Assembly (NCBI RefSeq): GCF_004803695.1
Contig: NZ_CP039393.1
Coordinates: 2,542,001 to 2,606,000, forward strand
Source: Muribaculum gordoncarteri
Lineage (GTDB): Bacteria; Bacteroidota; Bacteroidia; Bacteroidales; Muribaculaceae
Length of the DNA stretch: 64,000 nucleotides
Direction: 5' to 3'
In this document: positions 17,616 through 26,633 of the stretch, piece by piece
Layout of the letters: each line of letters starts with the position of its first letter
Position numbering within the stretch: position 1 is the first letter of the stretch
Made by a program: the position numbers and the translations under genes
Notes under the pieces: generated by a model
What the model saw: only the letters and a program-made list of their open reading frames with translations
The model's database searches: none
What the model was told of the DNA's origin: nothing

Positions 17616-18992
17616 ATGGAAAAAACATCAGGCAATCTAAAGGCACTCGCCACCCGACCCATCGGGCGTCTGCTATGGGAATACAGTCTGCCTGCGGTAG
17701 TGGGCATGGTGGTCATGTCGCTTTACAATGTCGTCGACCGCATATTCATAGGCCGCGGCGTGGGTGCCGATGCCATTGCGGGACTCGCCATAACATTTCC
17801 CGTGACCAATGTGTGCACCGCCATCGGAGTGCTCATCGGAGCCGGTGCCGCCGCAAGAGTGTCGATAATGCTCGGACAGAAGGACTACCGGGGTGCCCAG
17901 CTTGTGCTCGGCAACTCGCTTGTGCTGATACTCATAAACGCCGTTATCTACCTGACATTCTTCGCTATATTCATCGACGACATTCTCATGGCATTCGGCG
18001 CGTCGGCCAACACGCTCCCCTACGCCCGCGATTTCATCGTCTACCTCTTTCCCGGCATGCTGGTCATGAATGTCATGTACAGCCTCAACAATGTCATGCG
18101 AGCTTCGGGCTATCCGCAACAGGCCATGATAACAATGTTTATCGGCGCCGGATGCAATGTAATCCTGGCACCCATCTTCATATTCGTCCTGAAAATGGGC
18201 ATAAAAGGAGCAGCGATAGCCACCGACATATCGATGACCATAGGCATGGTGTTTGTGCTCTATCACTTCTTCAAGCCCACATCGACGGTGCGTTTCACCC
18301 GAGGCATATACCGCCTGCGCTGGCACATAATATGGTCGATCGTCGCCATCGGTGCGGCACCGAGCATTGTCAACTTCACGAGCTCGGCCATAAACATAAT
18401 CATCAACCGCACCCTCTACGCCTACGGCGGCGACATAGCCATAGGGGCGGTGGGCATCTTCACGACCTACACTTCGCTCCTGTGCATGGTAGTGGTGGGA
18501 ATATGTCAGGGCGTACAGCCCATCCTCGGCTACAACTACGGAGCCGGACTGCGCCACCGACTCAAACGCGCATTCTGGCTCTCGACACTCGCCGGCACCG
18601 TGGTCACCTCGACAGGAGCAGCAGTGGGAATCCTCTTCCCCGACATCATAGCAATGGCCTTCACGACCGACAGCGCACTGATCTCCGCCACATCCAACTC
18701 GCTGCACATATCGCTGCTCGCATTCTGGGTCGTAGGCTTCCAGATTGTTTCGACAACCCTGTTCCAGTCAATAGGCAAAGCCGGAAAATCGATATTCCTG
18801 AGCCTTATACGCCAGGTGATTTTCCTGATACCGCTGCTGCTGACACTGCCCCGCATGTACGGGCTCAACGGCGTGTGGGCATCATTCCCCACCTCCGACC
18901 TCTTTGCCACGGTAGTAACCATAATGATGGTCGCATGGCAATTCAGGACGCTGTCACGTGAAAACCGGCTCAATCCCACAGCACAAATATAA
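17616..18992 (+). CDS. MATE-family multidrug/Na+ efflux transporter
   Basis: A 458-residue inner-membrane protein with about twelve hydrophobic segments in two homologous halves. The first helix begins 'IGRLLWEYSLPAVVGMVVMSLYNVVDRIFIGRGVGADAIAGLAI', the typical MATE entry with Asn-x-x-Asp. The second half repeats the pattern ('IVAIGAAPSIVNFTSSAINIIINRTL'). MATE proteins export organic cations or metabolites against Na+ or H+. It starts 28 nt after the phosphatase; substrate cannot be told from sequence. Confidence 0.93.
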   Translation: MEKTSGNLKALATRPIGRLLWEYSLPAVVGMVVMSLYNVVDRIFIGRGVGADAIAGLAITFPVTNVCTAIGVLIGAGAAARVSIMLGQKDYRGAQLVLGNSLVLILINAVIYLTFFAIFIDDILMAFGASANTLPYARDFIVYLFPGMLVMNVMYSLNNVMRASGYPQQAMITMFIGAGCNVILAPIFIFVLKMGIKGAAIATDISMTIGMVFVLYHFFKPTSTVRFTRGIYRLRWHIIWSIVAIGAAPSIVNFTSSAINIIINRTLYAYGGDIAIGAVGIFTTYTSLLCMVVVGICQGVQPILGYNYGAGLRHRLKRAFWLSTLAGTVVTSTGAAVGILFPDIIAMAFTTDSALISATSNSLHISLLAFWVVGFQIVSTTLFQSIGKAGKSIFLSLIRQVIFLIPLLLTLPRMYGLNGVWASFPTSDLFATVVTIMMVAWQFRTLSRENRLNPTAQI

Positions 18993-19002
18993 ATCACCGA
19001 TT

Positions 19003-20286
19003 ATGAAAATAACAAAACTCTTGCTATCAGCAATTGTCGCAATGTCGTGCTGCACATTGACAGCTCAGGACTTCGACACATTCTTCAACAACAAGACCCT
19101 GCGCCTCGACTACATATTCGGAGCCGACACAAAGGGATGCCATGTCATGCTCGACAAGCAGGCCGTGCTGCCCGAATGGAGCGGCCGCCGACACCGCCTG
19201 AAAGAGCTTCCGCTTGCCGGAAACGGACAGATAACAGTGCGCGACGAAGCGACCGGCGACACCATCTACCGCCACTCATTCTCATCGCTGTTCAATGAAT
19301 GGCTGTCGACCGAGGAGGCCTCGACAACCCCCAAAGCCTTTCAGAACACCTATCTTGTGCCCCTGCCCAAGGCTCCCGCGTTAATCGACATAGCGCTGCT
19401 CGACAACCGCCACGACACAATCGCCTCGATGACTCACCGTTATCGCCCCGACGATGAACTGATTGCGGTGAAAGGCACCTCCAACGTAACACCCCACCGC
19501 TACATTCACCGCAGCTCGCACCCTGAAAAGGCAATCGATGTGGCCATCCTGGCCGAGGGCTACACCACCGCCGAGATGGACAGCTTCTACCATCACGCAG
19601 CCGTGGCCGTGGAGTCGATACTTAAACACGAGCCCTTCAAGTCGCGTGCCGACGACTTCAACTTCGTGGCTGTGGCTTCGCCTTCAATCGACAGCGGCGT
19701 AAGCGTACCGCGACTCGGCAACTGGAAAAAGACAGCTTTCTCCTCGCATTTCAGCACATTCTACTCCGACCGCTACCTCACCACCGGCAATCTCCAGGAT
19801 GTACACGACGCTCTCGCAGGAATACCCTACGAACACATAATAATACTCGCCAACACGCCCGAATACGGCGGCGGTGGCATATACAACTCCTACACCCTCA
19901 CCACTGCCCGTCACCGCGACTTCAAGCCCGTGGTGGTGCATGAATTCGGCCACAGCTTCGGCGGACTTGCCGACGAATACTTCTACGAGGACGACATCAT
20001 GGACGAATCCTATCCGCTCGACATAGAGCCGTGGGAGCCCAATATCACCACCCTCGTCGATTTCCCGTCAAAATGGCAGTCGATAGTACCCAAAGGCACG
20101 CCCGTACCCACCGACCCCAAGGATGCCGACAAATACCCCGTGGGAGTGTATGAAGGCGGAGGTTATGTGTTCAAGGGCGTCTACCGTCCGGCCGACCAAT
20201 GCCGCATGCGCAACAACACCTGGCCGGCATTCTGCCCCGCTTGCCAACGCGCGTTAAACCTGCTCATCGACTTCTATACGAAATAA
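19003..20286 (+). CDS. M64-family (IgA peptidase-type) metallopeptidase, secreted
   Basis: About 427 residues from the ATG at 19003, which gives a signal peptide ('MKITKLLLSAIVAMSCCTLTAQ'); an in-frame start at 18958 lies inside the MATE gene. An N-terminal beta-domain (residues ~20-150) precedes the catalytic part, which starts 'DVAILAEGYTTAEMDSFYHHA'. The zinc site is 'HEFGHSFGGLADEY', with His313, Glu314 and His317 and a downstream Asp/Glu pair. The family was founded by a Clostridium IgA protease, but Bacteroidales members are widespread and their substrates are unknown. Its last 23 bases overlap the converging spanin-like gene. Confidence 0.9.
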   Translation: MKITKLLLSAIVAMSCCTLTAQDFDTFFNNKTLRLDYIFGADTKGCHVMLDKQAVLPEWSGRRHRLKELPLAGNGQITVRDEATGDTIYRHSFSSLFNEWLSTEEASTTPKAFQNTYLVPLPKAPALIDIALLDNRHDTIASMTHRYRPDDELIAVKGTSNVTPHRYIHRSSHPEKAIDVAILAEGYTTAEMDSFYHHAAVAVESILKHEPFKSRADDFNFVAVASPSIDSGVSVPRLGNWKKTAFSSHFSTFYSDRYLTTGNLQDVHDALAGIPYEHIIILANTPEYGGGGIYNSYTLTTARHRDFKPVVVHEFGHSFGGLADEYFYEDDIMDESYPLDIEPWEPNITTLVDFPSKWQSIVPKGTPVPTDPKDADKYPVGVYEGGGYVFKGVYRPADQCRMRNNTWPAFCPACQRALNLLIDFYTK

Positions 20287-20638
20287 ACCTCAAGGTCAAC
20301 ACGACGGCTGCAACCGTAGCTACAAACACGGCAATCCACCCGATTTTACGTGACGCTCCGGCCTTGCCGTCGACAACAACAGTCGACACAACACTGTCGG
20401 CCCGAGCAACAAGAGTGGTGTCATGCACCGCTCTTGTTTTATATATGAGCCTGTAGCTACGTTCACGCACAGTGTCGCCGCTCCTGTCAACAATGATGCT
20501 GTCGCGTGCATATATAGTGTCAACCGACACGCTTCCCCTCAAAAGCATATCGCTCTTCACCGACTCCGAAGGCAAATAGACCATGCGCGTGCATCCGCAC
20601 AAAATCAAGCCCGCCAATAAAACCGCTTTGATATTCAT
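20264..20638 (-). CDS. Spanin-like lipoprotein with C-terminal membrane helix
   Basis: A 124-residue protein with a lipobox ('LAGLILCGC', lipid on Cys15 or Cys13), a charged central part of alternating 'VDTIYARDSIIVDRSGDTVRERSYR' type strands/helices and a C-terminal helix 'IGWIAVFVATVAAVVLTL' followed by Arg residues. An outer-membrane lipid anchor plus an inner-membrane helix is the architecture of unimolecular spanins, and 'CTR-VY-P-ESV' resembles lysis-region proteins of Bacteroides prophages (recognised from memory). No other phage gene is adjacent. It has an almost perfect Shine-Dalgarno, AGGAGGAG, 5 nt before the ATG, unusual in Bacteroidetes, and a -7 box at 20659-20666. Confidence 0.7.
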   Translation of the reverse strand: MNIKAVLLAGLILCGCTRMVYLPSESVKSDMLLRGSVSVDTIYARDSIIVDRSGDTVRERSYRLIYKTRAVHDTTLVARADSVVSTVVVDGKAGASRKIGWIAVFVATVAAVVLTLRFISYRSR

Positions 20639-20643
20639 AATTA

Positions 20644-20666
20644 CTCCTCCTTTTTCGGCAAAGATA
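20644..20666 (-). promoter_or_regulatory. Promoter and strong Shine-Dalgarno of the spanin-like gene
   Basis: On the minus strand TATCTTTG (20659-20666) is followed by AAAAAGGAGGAG, whose AGGAGGAG (20644-20651) sits 5 nt from the ATG. The transcript would begin almost at the ribosome-binding site. Confidence 0.65.
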
Positions 20667-20714
20667 GCGAGCGGGAAGCCCCGATTTCACCCCATAATGT
20701 CGCGAAGCAAAAAA

Positions 20715-20747
20715 GCGGTCGCCTCGTGACAATCACGCGACGACCGC
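20715..20747 (-). terminator. Terminator of the xylose transporter gene
   Basis: On the minus strand a GCGGTCG / CGACCGC stem with an inner CGTG/CACG stem is followed directly by TTTTTTG, 28 bp after the transporter stop. Confidence 0.75.
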
Positions 20748-20774
20748 AACTATTTTGGTTACAAGGGAATCTCC

Positions 20775-22256
20775 TTACTTAGCCGATTTCTTGCGCCAAA
20801 GGTTGGTCATATCCTCAAGAGTCTTGCCCTTGGTTTCAGGAACAAGCTTGTAAACGAATATGGCGGCAACGACGCAGATAACGCCGTAGAGAGCGTAGGC
20901 AAACATGTGACCGAACTTATCGCCCATCTCGCCAAGACGCATATTGTACATGGGCACAAACGTACTCGACACGATGAAGTTGAATATCCACTGGAATGCA
21001 ACGGCAACTGCCACAGCCGCACCACGAATGGTGTTGGGGAATATCTCAGCGATAAGTACCCAGCATATCGGGCCCCATGAGAACATGAACGAAGCCGAAT
21101 AAACCATGATGCTGACAACGGGAACAATGGGAGGAACGGTGACAAGGTTGGATACAGCCACACCGAATGCACCGATAGCCATGCCTATAGAACCCCAGAT
21201 CAACAACGGCTTACGGCCGAGTTTCTCAACAGTGAACACAGCCACAAGGGTGAACGAGATGTTGACGATACCCATGATGACGGTCTGAACCATGGGATCG
21301 CCCATGTGCATTGAGTCGAATATGCGCGGTGCATAGTAGAGCACGGCGTTTATACCCACTGCCTGCTGGAAAACCGACAACATAACGCCGACAAATATCA
21401 CCATCACGCCAAATGAGAAGAGGCGTTCGCTCTTGACTTCGACAGTCGACTTGATGTCGGCAAGAATCTCGCGGGCCTTGGTGATGCCGTTGATGCGTGC
21501 AAGCACCTCAAGGGCACGGCTGTCACGGCCGACAAGCGCAAGATAACGCGGTGACTCGGGAACCAAGAAAACAAGCACGGTAAACACTGCGGCAACAAAT
21601 GCCTCGCTACCGAACATGTAACGCCATCCTGTCATGATGGTCCATGCGTCGGATGTGGGAAGCACGTAGTAGATGTTTTCGGCAGTCTTCTCGATGATGG
21701 GGTTGGTGTGCTCGCCAAGAATCAAGAAGTTGACGAAGTAAACCACAAGCTGACCGAAGATGATTGCAAACTGGTTCCACGACACGAGCGTACCGCGAAT
21801 GTTTGACGGAGCCACCTCGGCAATATACATGGGGCAGATGGCCGAAGCAAGACCCACACCCACACCGCCGATGATGCGGTAGATGTTGAATGCGATAAGG
21901 AGGTTGAAATCGGGCTTACCGTGCTCGAATAAGAGGAATTCGGGATAGTAGGAGCCGAGAGCCGAAACAAAGAAGAAGAATCCGGCGATGATCAACGACT
22001 TCTTGCGGCCGAATCGAGTGGCAAAGAAACCCGACAAAGCACTACCCAAAATACATCCGAGCAGCGCACTTGACGATGTTATACCGTGAATCACATCGGT
22101 ATAGACAAAATCCTTGGCTCCGAGGAAGAAAGCCTGAAGACCCTTCTCGGCACCCGATATCACAGCGGTGTCGTAACCGAAGAGCAGGCCACCGAGCACG
22201 GCGACAAGGACTATGGAAAACAGATATGTTTTACTGCCTTTTTCTTGGTAATTCAT
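20775..22256 (-). CDS. xylE: Sugar/H+ symporter of the MFS sugar-porter family (xylose)
   Basis: A 493-residue inner-membrane protein counted from the ATG at 22256 (the TTG two codons earlier is less likely). Twelve membrane segments and all sugar-porter motifs are visible: 'GGLLFGYDTAVISG' in helix 1, 'RFGRKKSL' after helix 2, 'PESPRYLAL' before the central loop, 'KLGRKPLLI' and 'PETKGKTLEDM' at the C-terminus. The placement next to xylose isomerase and xylulokinase makes D-xylose the best substrate guess. It lies 23 nt after the SGNH gene and closes the unit with a strong terminator. Confidence 0.88.
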   Translation of the reverse strand: MNYQEKGSKTYLFSIVLVAVLGGLLFGYDTAVISGAEKGLQAFFLGAKDFVYTDVIHGITSSSALLGCILGSALSGFFATRFGRKKSLIIAGFFFFVSALGSYYPEFLLFEHGKPDFNLLIAFNIYRIIGGVGVGLASAICPMYIAEVAPSNIRGTLVSWNQFAIIFGQLVVYFVNFLILGEHTNPIIEKTAENIYYVLPTSDAWTIMTGWRYMFGSEAFVAAVFTVLVFLVPESPRYLALVGRDSRALEVLARINGITKAREILADIKSTVEVKSERLFSFGVMVIFVGVMLSVFQQAVGINAVLYYAPRIFDSMHMGDPMVQTVIMGIVNISFTLVAVFTVEKLGRKPLLIWGSIGMAIGAFGVAVSNLVTVPPIVPVVSIMVYSASFMFSWGPICWVLIAEIFPNTIRGAAVAVAVAFQWIFNFIVSSTFVPMYNMRLGEMGDKFGHMFAYALYGVICVVAAIFVYKLVPETKGKTLEDMTNLWRKKSAK

Positions 22257-22279
22257 AATCAATAAAGTTAAGTTTTTTA

Positions 22280-23473
22280 TTAAAGTTTGGTTTTATCTAC
22301 TTTTTCCGGAAATAGCACTTCGGCGGCGGCATTACCCATCGCCTTATAGCCTGCGGCGTTAGGATGAAGTCCGTCAAAATTATAATCGGGATTCAATCTC
22401 AAAGGATTGGCGGGGTCGGCAAGCACGGCATCGAAATCGATCACGCCGTCAAACTTTCCGCATGTGCGTATCCACTCATTCACAGCCTGGCGCGTAGCCT
22501 CATGGAAGTATGACCAATAGTCGGTGTTGCCAATCTGTGAAATTGTGCCGCCATACACTTTAAGACCCTTTGAACGCGCCTTTTCGATAAACGAAGTGTA
22601 GGCCTCGATCAGCTCGGCGGCTGTCTTCTCGGCGTGACGGCTTCCGCCTATGTCGTTGATGCCTTCATAGATCACGATTCCGGTCAATCCGTTCTGTCCC
22701 ATTATGTCACGGTCGAAACGCTTCACTGCCGGCTCGCTGATTCCGCCGCGAAGCACACAGTTGGCGCCTATTCCGAGATTCAATACGGCCACTTCGCCGT
22801 TCAAAGCCTCGGCACACACATCGGTCCAGCGGTTCTGCTTGTCGGTTGTCGTGCCGCGTCCGTCGGTTATCGAGTTACCGAGTACCGCGATGCACTCCTT
22901 GCCGTCGGCCATCACCTCAAGGGCGCATATATTGTACCAGTGTTCAAGCTTTTCGGCGGGAACAAACTCCTTCTTAGGCTTGGAGGGGCCTTCCATGATG
23001 TAGGATGTGGTGCGTGAACCGCGATGTGAAGTGGCGTGCTCGGGAGTCTTGTCGCCGTAGTTGATGGTTATCGACAACAGCTGTAGCGGCTTGAGGTCAT
23101 ACTTGACGGCATCGCTGTAGACCGAACCGTGAGGCTCTATTGTCACGCTCTCCTTTCCGTCAAATTTAAGGTAACGCACCGTGCGGGGATTAATTTTCTC
23201 GCCTTCGGCTGCATCGGCTATATAGACCGAGCGAATCTCAACCGGCTCGTCGCTGAATTCATTCGACAGTTTAAGACGAAGCTCGTCACCGCCCACCGAC
23301 ACGTGAATCACCTGTCGGAGCGCATTTCCGGTAAGCGTCATCGTCTTGGGCATATCGCCCTTGCCCGTATATTCAGGAGCAGTAGCCCATGTACCCGTCC
23401 ACTTTGAAGCGGCTGACAGCGAAACGGTGAGCAATAGGCCCGCAATAAACAAAAAAACTCTTTTCATATTCAT
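22280..23473 (-). CDS. Secreted SGNH/GDSL-family esterase
   Basis: A 397-residue protein with a signal peptide ('RVFLFIAGLLLTVSLSAA'). Residues ~25-180 form an N-terminal beta-sandwich ('KWTGTWATAPEYTGKG'); the C-terminal half is the SGNH hydrolase: block I 'AVLGNSITDGRG' (Ser of GNSIT), 'GIGANCVLRGG', block III 'EGINDIGG' and block V 'DGLHPNAAGYKAMG' with catalytic Asp and His. Family members de-acetylate plant polysaccharides or rhamnogalacturonan; in a xylose locus an acetylxylan esterase is plausible but unproven. It is separated from xylA by 290 bp and a terminator. Confidence 0.88.
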   Translation of the reverse strand: MNMKRVFLFIAGLLLTVSLSAASKWTGTWATAPEYTGKGDMPKTMTLTGNALRQVIHVSVGGDELRLKLSNEFSDEPVEIRSVYIADAAEGEKINPRTVRYLKFDGKESVTIEPHGSVYSDAVKYDLKPLQLLSITINYGDKTPEHATSHRGSRTTSYIMEGPSKPKKEFVPAEKLEHWYNICALEVMADGKECIAVLGNSITDGRGTTTDKQNRWTDVCAEALNGEVAVLNLGIGANCVLRGGISEPAVKRFDRDIMGQNGLTGIVIYEGINDIGGSRHAEKTAAELIEAYTSFIEKARSKGLKVYGGTISQIGNTDYWSYFHEATRQAVNEWIRTCGKFDGVIDFDAVLADPANPLRLNPDYNFDGLHPNAAGYKAMGNAAAEVLFPEKVDKTKL

Positions 23474-23666
23474 AAATCTGAAATTATCACCAATCTATGG
23501 CTCGGCACTTCCGGCTGATTGTCAAAATCACACTCCTGTCAAGCGGCCGACGGGCTGTGATCAACTCCTCGTCACGGCTCGGCAGGCATGTTCATCAAGG
23601 TTAACTAAATATAATGATTGGTCGGGGTTCATCGGCATCATCAATCTTGACATCGGTTAAAAAGAA

Positions 23667-23708
23667 GAGAGTCCGACCGGGTCGTTGCACGCCGCCGGTC
23701 AGACTCTC
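23667..23708 (-). terminator. Terminator after xylA
   Basis: A 14-bp stem with one G-U pair (GAGAGTCTGACCGG on the minus strand) is followed by TCTTTTTAA. It separates xylBA from the esterase/transporter pair. The rest of 23474-23763 shows no gene and no clear promoter box. Confidence 0.75.
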
Positions 23709-23763
23709 CCTTATTCAAGCTTCAGAATATATCTGAATTAAATGCTGATGAAGAAGGCGTCAT

Positions 23764-25080
23764 TTAGGCATACATGGCTACGATAGCTTCATAGAGCTCC
23801 TGCTTGCCGCTGGTCTGCTTGGGTTCGCCCTGAGTCTTGGCATAAGCTACAACATCCTCAAGAGAGAGCTTTCCATCCTCAAATTCCTTACCCTTGCCGC
23901 CGTCAAATGAAGCGTAACGCTCCTTGATCATTTCCTTGTAGGGAGATTCCTCAAGAACAGCAGCTGCGCTTTCAAGAGCACGAGCCATAGCATCCATACC
24001 TGCGATGTGAGCGATGAAGATGTCCTCAAGGTCGGTAGAGTTACGACGAGTCTTAGCGTCGAAGTTGGTACCGCCGTTGCCGAGGCCGCCGTTGCGGATG
24101 ATCTGCATCATGGCCTGAGTAAGCTCAAAGTTGTCGATGGGGAACTGGTCGGTATCCCAGCCGTTCTGATAGTCACCGCGGTTAGCGTCGATTGAACCGA
24201 GCATGCCGTTGTCAACAGCTACTGCAAGTTCGTGCTCAAATGTGTGACCTGCGAGAGTAGCGTGGTTAACCTCGATGTTCACCTTGAAGTCCTTGTCAAG
24301 ACCGTGAGCCTTAAGGAAGCCTACTACAGTTTCAGTGTCAACATCATACTGATGCTTTGAGGGTTCCATGGGCTTGGGCTCGATGAGGAATGTTCCGGTG
24401 AAGCCCTTTGAACGAGCGTAGTCGCGAGCGATGCGGAGCATAGTTGCGAGATGCTCTTTTTCACGCTTCTGGTCGGTGTTGAGAAGGCTCATGTAACCTT
24501 CGCGGCCACCCCAGAATACATAGTTTGTACCACCGAGGGCGATAGTTGCGTCGATAGCGTTCTTGATCTGAACGGCAGCGCGAGCTACTACGTCAAAGTC
24601 GGGGTTGGTAGCAGCACCGTTCATGTAACGGCCGTTACCGAATACGTTGGCAGTACCCCAAAGGTTCTTGATGCCGGTCTGAGCCATCTTTTCCTTCAGG
24701 TAGTTGGTGATTTCAACCATGCGGGCTTCGTAGTCAGCGATGTCTTCGCCAAGGTCACCGATAAGGTCGGTATCATGGAAACAGAAATATTCGATTCCGA
24801 GCTTCTGCATGATTTCAAAACCAGCATCAGCCTTCTGCTTTGCAACTGTCATGGCATCGCCTTCGTTCCAGGGGAACTTCTTGGTGCCGCCACCGAACTG
24901 GTCGCCGCCTTCAGCGCAAAGTGTGTGCCACCAAGCCATAGCAAACTTCAACCAATCCTTCATTTTCTTACCGAGCACTACCTTCTCAGCATCGTAGTAA
25001 CGATAGGCGAGAGGATTCTTGCTGTCCTTACCTTCAAACTTAATTTTACCGATCTCGGGAAAATACTCTTTTGTTGCCAT
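23764..25080 (-). CDS. xylA: Xylose isomerase
   Basis: A 438-residue enzyme that converts D-xylose to D-xylulose in the cytoplasm using two divalent metals. Family motifs: 'YFCFHDTDLIGD' (catalytic His and Asp), 'NLWGTANVFGNGRYMNGAATNPDFDVVARAA' (class II), 'YVFWGGREGY', 'FLIEPKPMEPSKHQYD' (metal-binding Glu and Lys), 'NIEVNHATLAGHTFEHEL' and 'GSIDANRGDYQNGWDTDQFP' (metal-binding Asp). Length and motifs are those of class II isomerases. It is 47 nt after xylB and ended by the hairpin at 23667. Confidence 0.97.
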   Translation of the reverse strand: MATKEYFPEIGKIKFEGKDSKNPLAYRYYDAEKVVLGKKMKDWLKFAMAWWHTLCAEGGDQFGGGTKKFPWNEGDAMTVAKQKADAGFEIMQKLGIEYFCFHDTDLIGDLGEDIADYEARMVEITNYLKEKMAQTGIKNLWGTANVFGNGRYMNGAATNPDFDVVARAAVQIKNAIDATIALGGTNYVFWGGREGYMSLLNTDQKREKEHLATMLRIARDYARSKGFTGTFLIEPKPMEPSKHQYDVDTETVVGFLKAHGLDKDFKVNIEVNHATLAGHTFEHELAVAVDNGMLGSIDANRGDYQNGWDTDQFPIDNFELTQAMMQIIRNGGLGNGGTNFDAKTRRNSTDLEDIFIAHIAGMDAMARALESAAAVLEESPYKEMIKERYASFDGGKGKEFEDGKLSLEDVVAYAKTQGEPKQTSGKQELYEAIVAMYA

Positions 25081-25127
25081 AATAGAATTTGTTTAAAAAG
25101 TTTCTTTTATTTTTTATGTAACAGTGT

Positions 25128-26618
25128 TTATTTGTTCAATATTGTTTCAAGGCGCTGCTTCCACAATCCGTAGGCGTCGCGATAGGCCTGACGGTCGGCT
25201 TCCTTGGGCTCGATAACCTCGATGCGGTCGAGTGTTGCAAAAGCCTCGTTGTTGTCCTTGTAGATTCCGGCACCTATGCCTGCGCCCTTGGCTGCGCCTA
25301 CCGAACCGTCGGTATCAAACAGCTCGATGGTGGCACCGCTAACACCGGCAAGCGTTTCGCGGAAGAGCGGGCTGAGGAACATGTTGGCGTGTCCGGCGTG
25401 AATCTTCTTCACATCCATTCCCATCTGCTCCATTATCTCGATTCCGTACTGGAATGAGAACACGATACCCTCCTGAGCTGCTCGCACGATGTGCTGCTTG
25501 CCGTGCTTCAGGAAGTTTACGCCGTGGATCGAGCTGCCGATTTCGCGGTTCTGAAGCACACGCTCGGCACCGTTGCCGAAGGGGAGTATGCTCACGCCTT
25601 CGCTTCCTATGGAAGCCTGTGCGGCAAGGTCGTTCATGGCCGGATAGCTGATGCCTTCGGGAGCCACGGTGCGCTTAACCCAAGAGTTAAGGATGCCTGT
25701 GCCGTTGATGCACAGCAATATGCCGAGGCGTGTCTGCTCATTGGTGTGGTTGACATGAGCAAATGTGTTGACACGCGACTTGGGATCGTAATTTATCTCG
25801 CCGTTTACACCGTAAACAACACCCGAGGTACCTGCGGTAGATGCGATTTCACCGGGGTTGAACACGTTAAGCGACAAAGCGTTGTTGGGCTGGTCGCCTG
25901 CACGGTAGCACACCGGAGTACCCTCGGCAAGACCGAGTTCGGCGGCTGCATGGGCTGTAACCTGACCCTGTACCGAGAATGTAGGCACGATTTCGGGAAT
26001 TATCGAGCTGCCGAATCCGAGATATTCCATGAGGAAGTCGGCAACCCGGCCGTTCTTGAAGTCCCAGAACATACCTTCGGAAAGTCCCGACAAGGTGGTG
26101 CACACACGGTCGGTGAGCTTCATTGCTATATAATCGCCGGGGAGCATGATTTTGTCGATGCGCTCAAACACCTCGGGCTCGTTGTCCTTCACCCATTTAA
26201 GCTTGGTGGCGGTGAAGTTGCCGGGAGAGTTTAGGAGGTGGCTCAGGCACTTTTCATGGCCGAGCTCGTCAAATGCCTTCTCGCCATAGGGAACTCCGCG
26301 TGAGTCACACCATATAATAGCGGGACGAAGCACGTTGTGGTCACGGTCGATGCACACAAGACCGTGCATCTGATAGGAGATTCCGATTGCCTTTATGTCG
26401 GCCGGATTAACCTTTGACTCGGCAAGCACTGCGGCTGTCGACTGCTTCAGGTGTTCCCACCACTGCTCGGGGCGCTGCTCGGCCCAACCTTGCTTAACTG
26501 CAATAATCTCGGCCTCCGACTTGGGGAAGAAAGCCGATGATACACACTTGCCTGTTTCGGCATTAACGATGCTCGCTTTTACCGACGAGCTGCCTATATC
26601 ATATCCTAATAAGTACAT
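25128..26618 (-). CDS. xylB: Xylulokinase
   Basis: A 496-residue FGGY-family kinase that phosphorylates D-xylulose to xylulose 5-phosphate, entering the pentose phosphate pathway. Motifs: 'LLGYDIGSSSVKASI' (phosphate 1), 'GISYQMHGLVCID', 'IIWCDSRG', 'GDYIAMKLTDRVCTTLSGLSEGMFWDF', 'AGDQPNNALSL' (catalytic Asp region), 'GTSGVVYG' and 'HAGHANMFLSPLFRETLAGVSG'. Two-domain actin-like fold of normal length. It starts 15 nt after the Nudix regulator and is followed by xylA, forming one operon. Confidence 0.96.
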   Translation of the reverse strand: MYLLGYDIGSSSVKASIVNAETGKCVSSAFFPKSEAEIIAVKQGWAEQRPEQWWEHLKQSTAAVLAESKVNPADIKAIGISYQMHGLVCIDRDHNVLRPAIIWCDSRGVPYGEKAFDELGHEKCLSHLLNSPGNFTATKLKWVKDNEPEVFERIDKIMLPGDYIAMKLTDRVCTTLSGLSEGMFWDFKNGRVADFLMEYLGFGSSIIPEIVPTFSVQGQVTAHAAAELGLAEGTPVCYRAGDQPNNALSLNVFNPGEIASTAGTSGVVYGVNGEINYDPKSRVNTFAHVNHTNEQTRLGILLCINGTGILNSWVKRTVAPEGISYPAMNDLAAQASIGSEGVSILPFGNGAERVLQNREIGSSIHGVNFLKHGKQHIVRAAQEGIVFSFQYGIEIMEQMGMDVKKIHAGHANMFLSPLFRETLAGVSGATIELFDTDGSVGAAKGAGIGAGIYKDNNEAFATLDRIEVIEPKEADRQAYRDAYGLWKQRLETILNK

Positions 26619-26633
26619 AGCTTATATAATTGG

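Noticed and set aside
18958-19002. Longer start for the M64 gene at 18958
   Set aside because: It overlaps the MATE gene and removes the signal peptide from the N-terminus.
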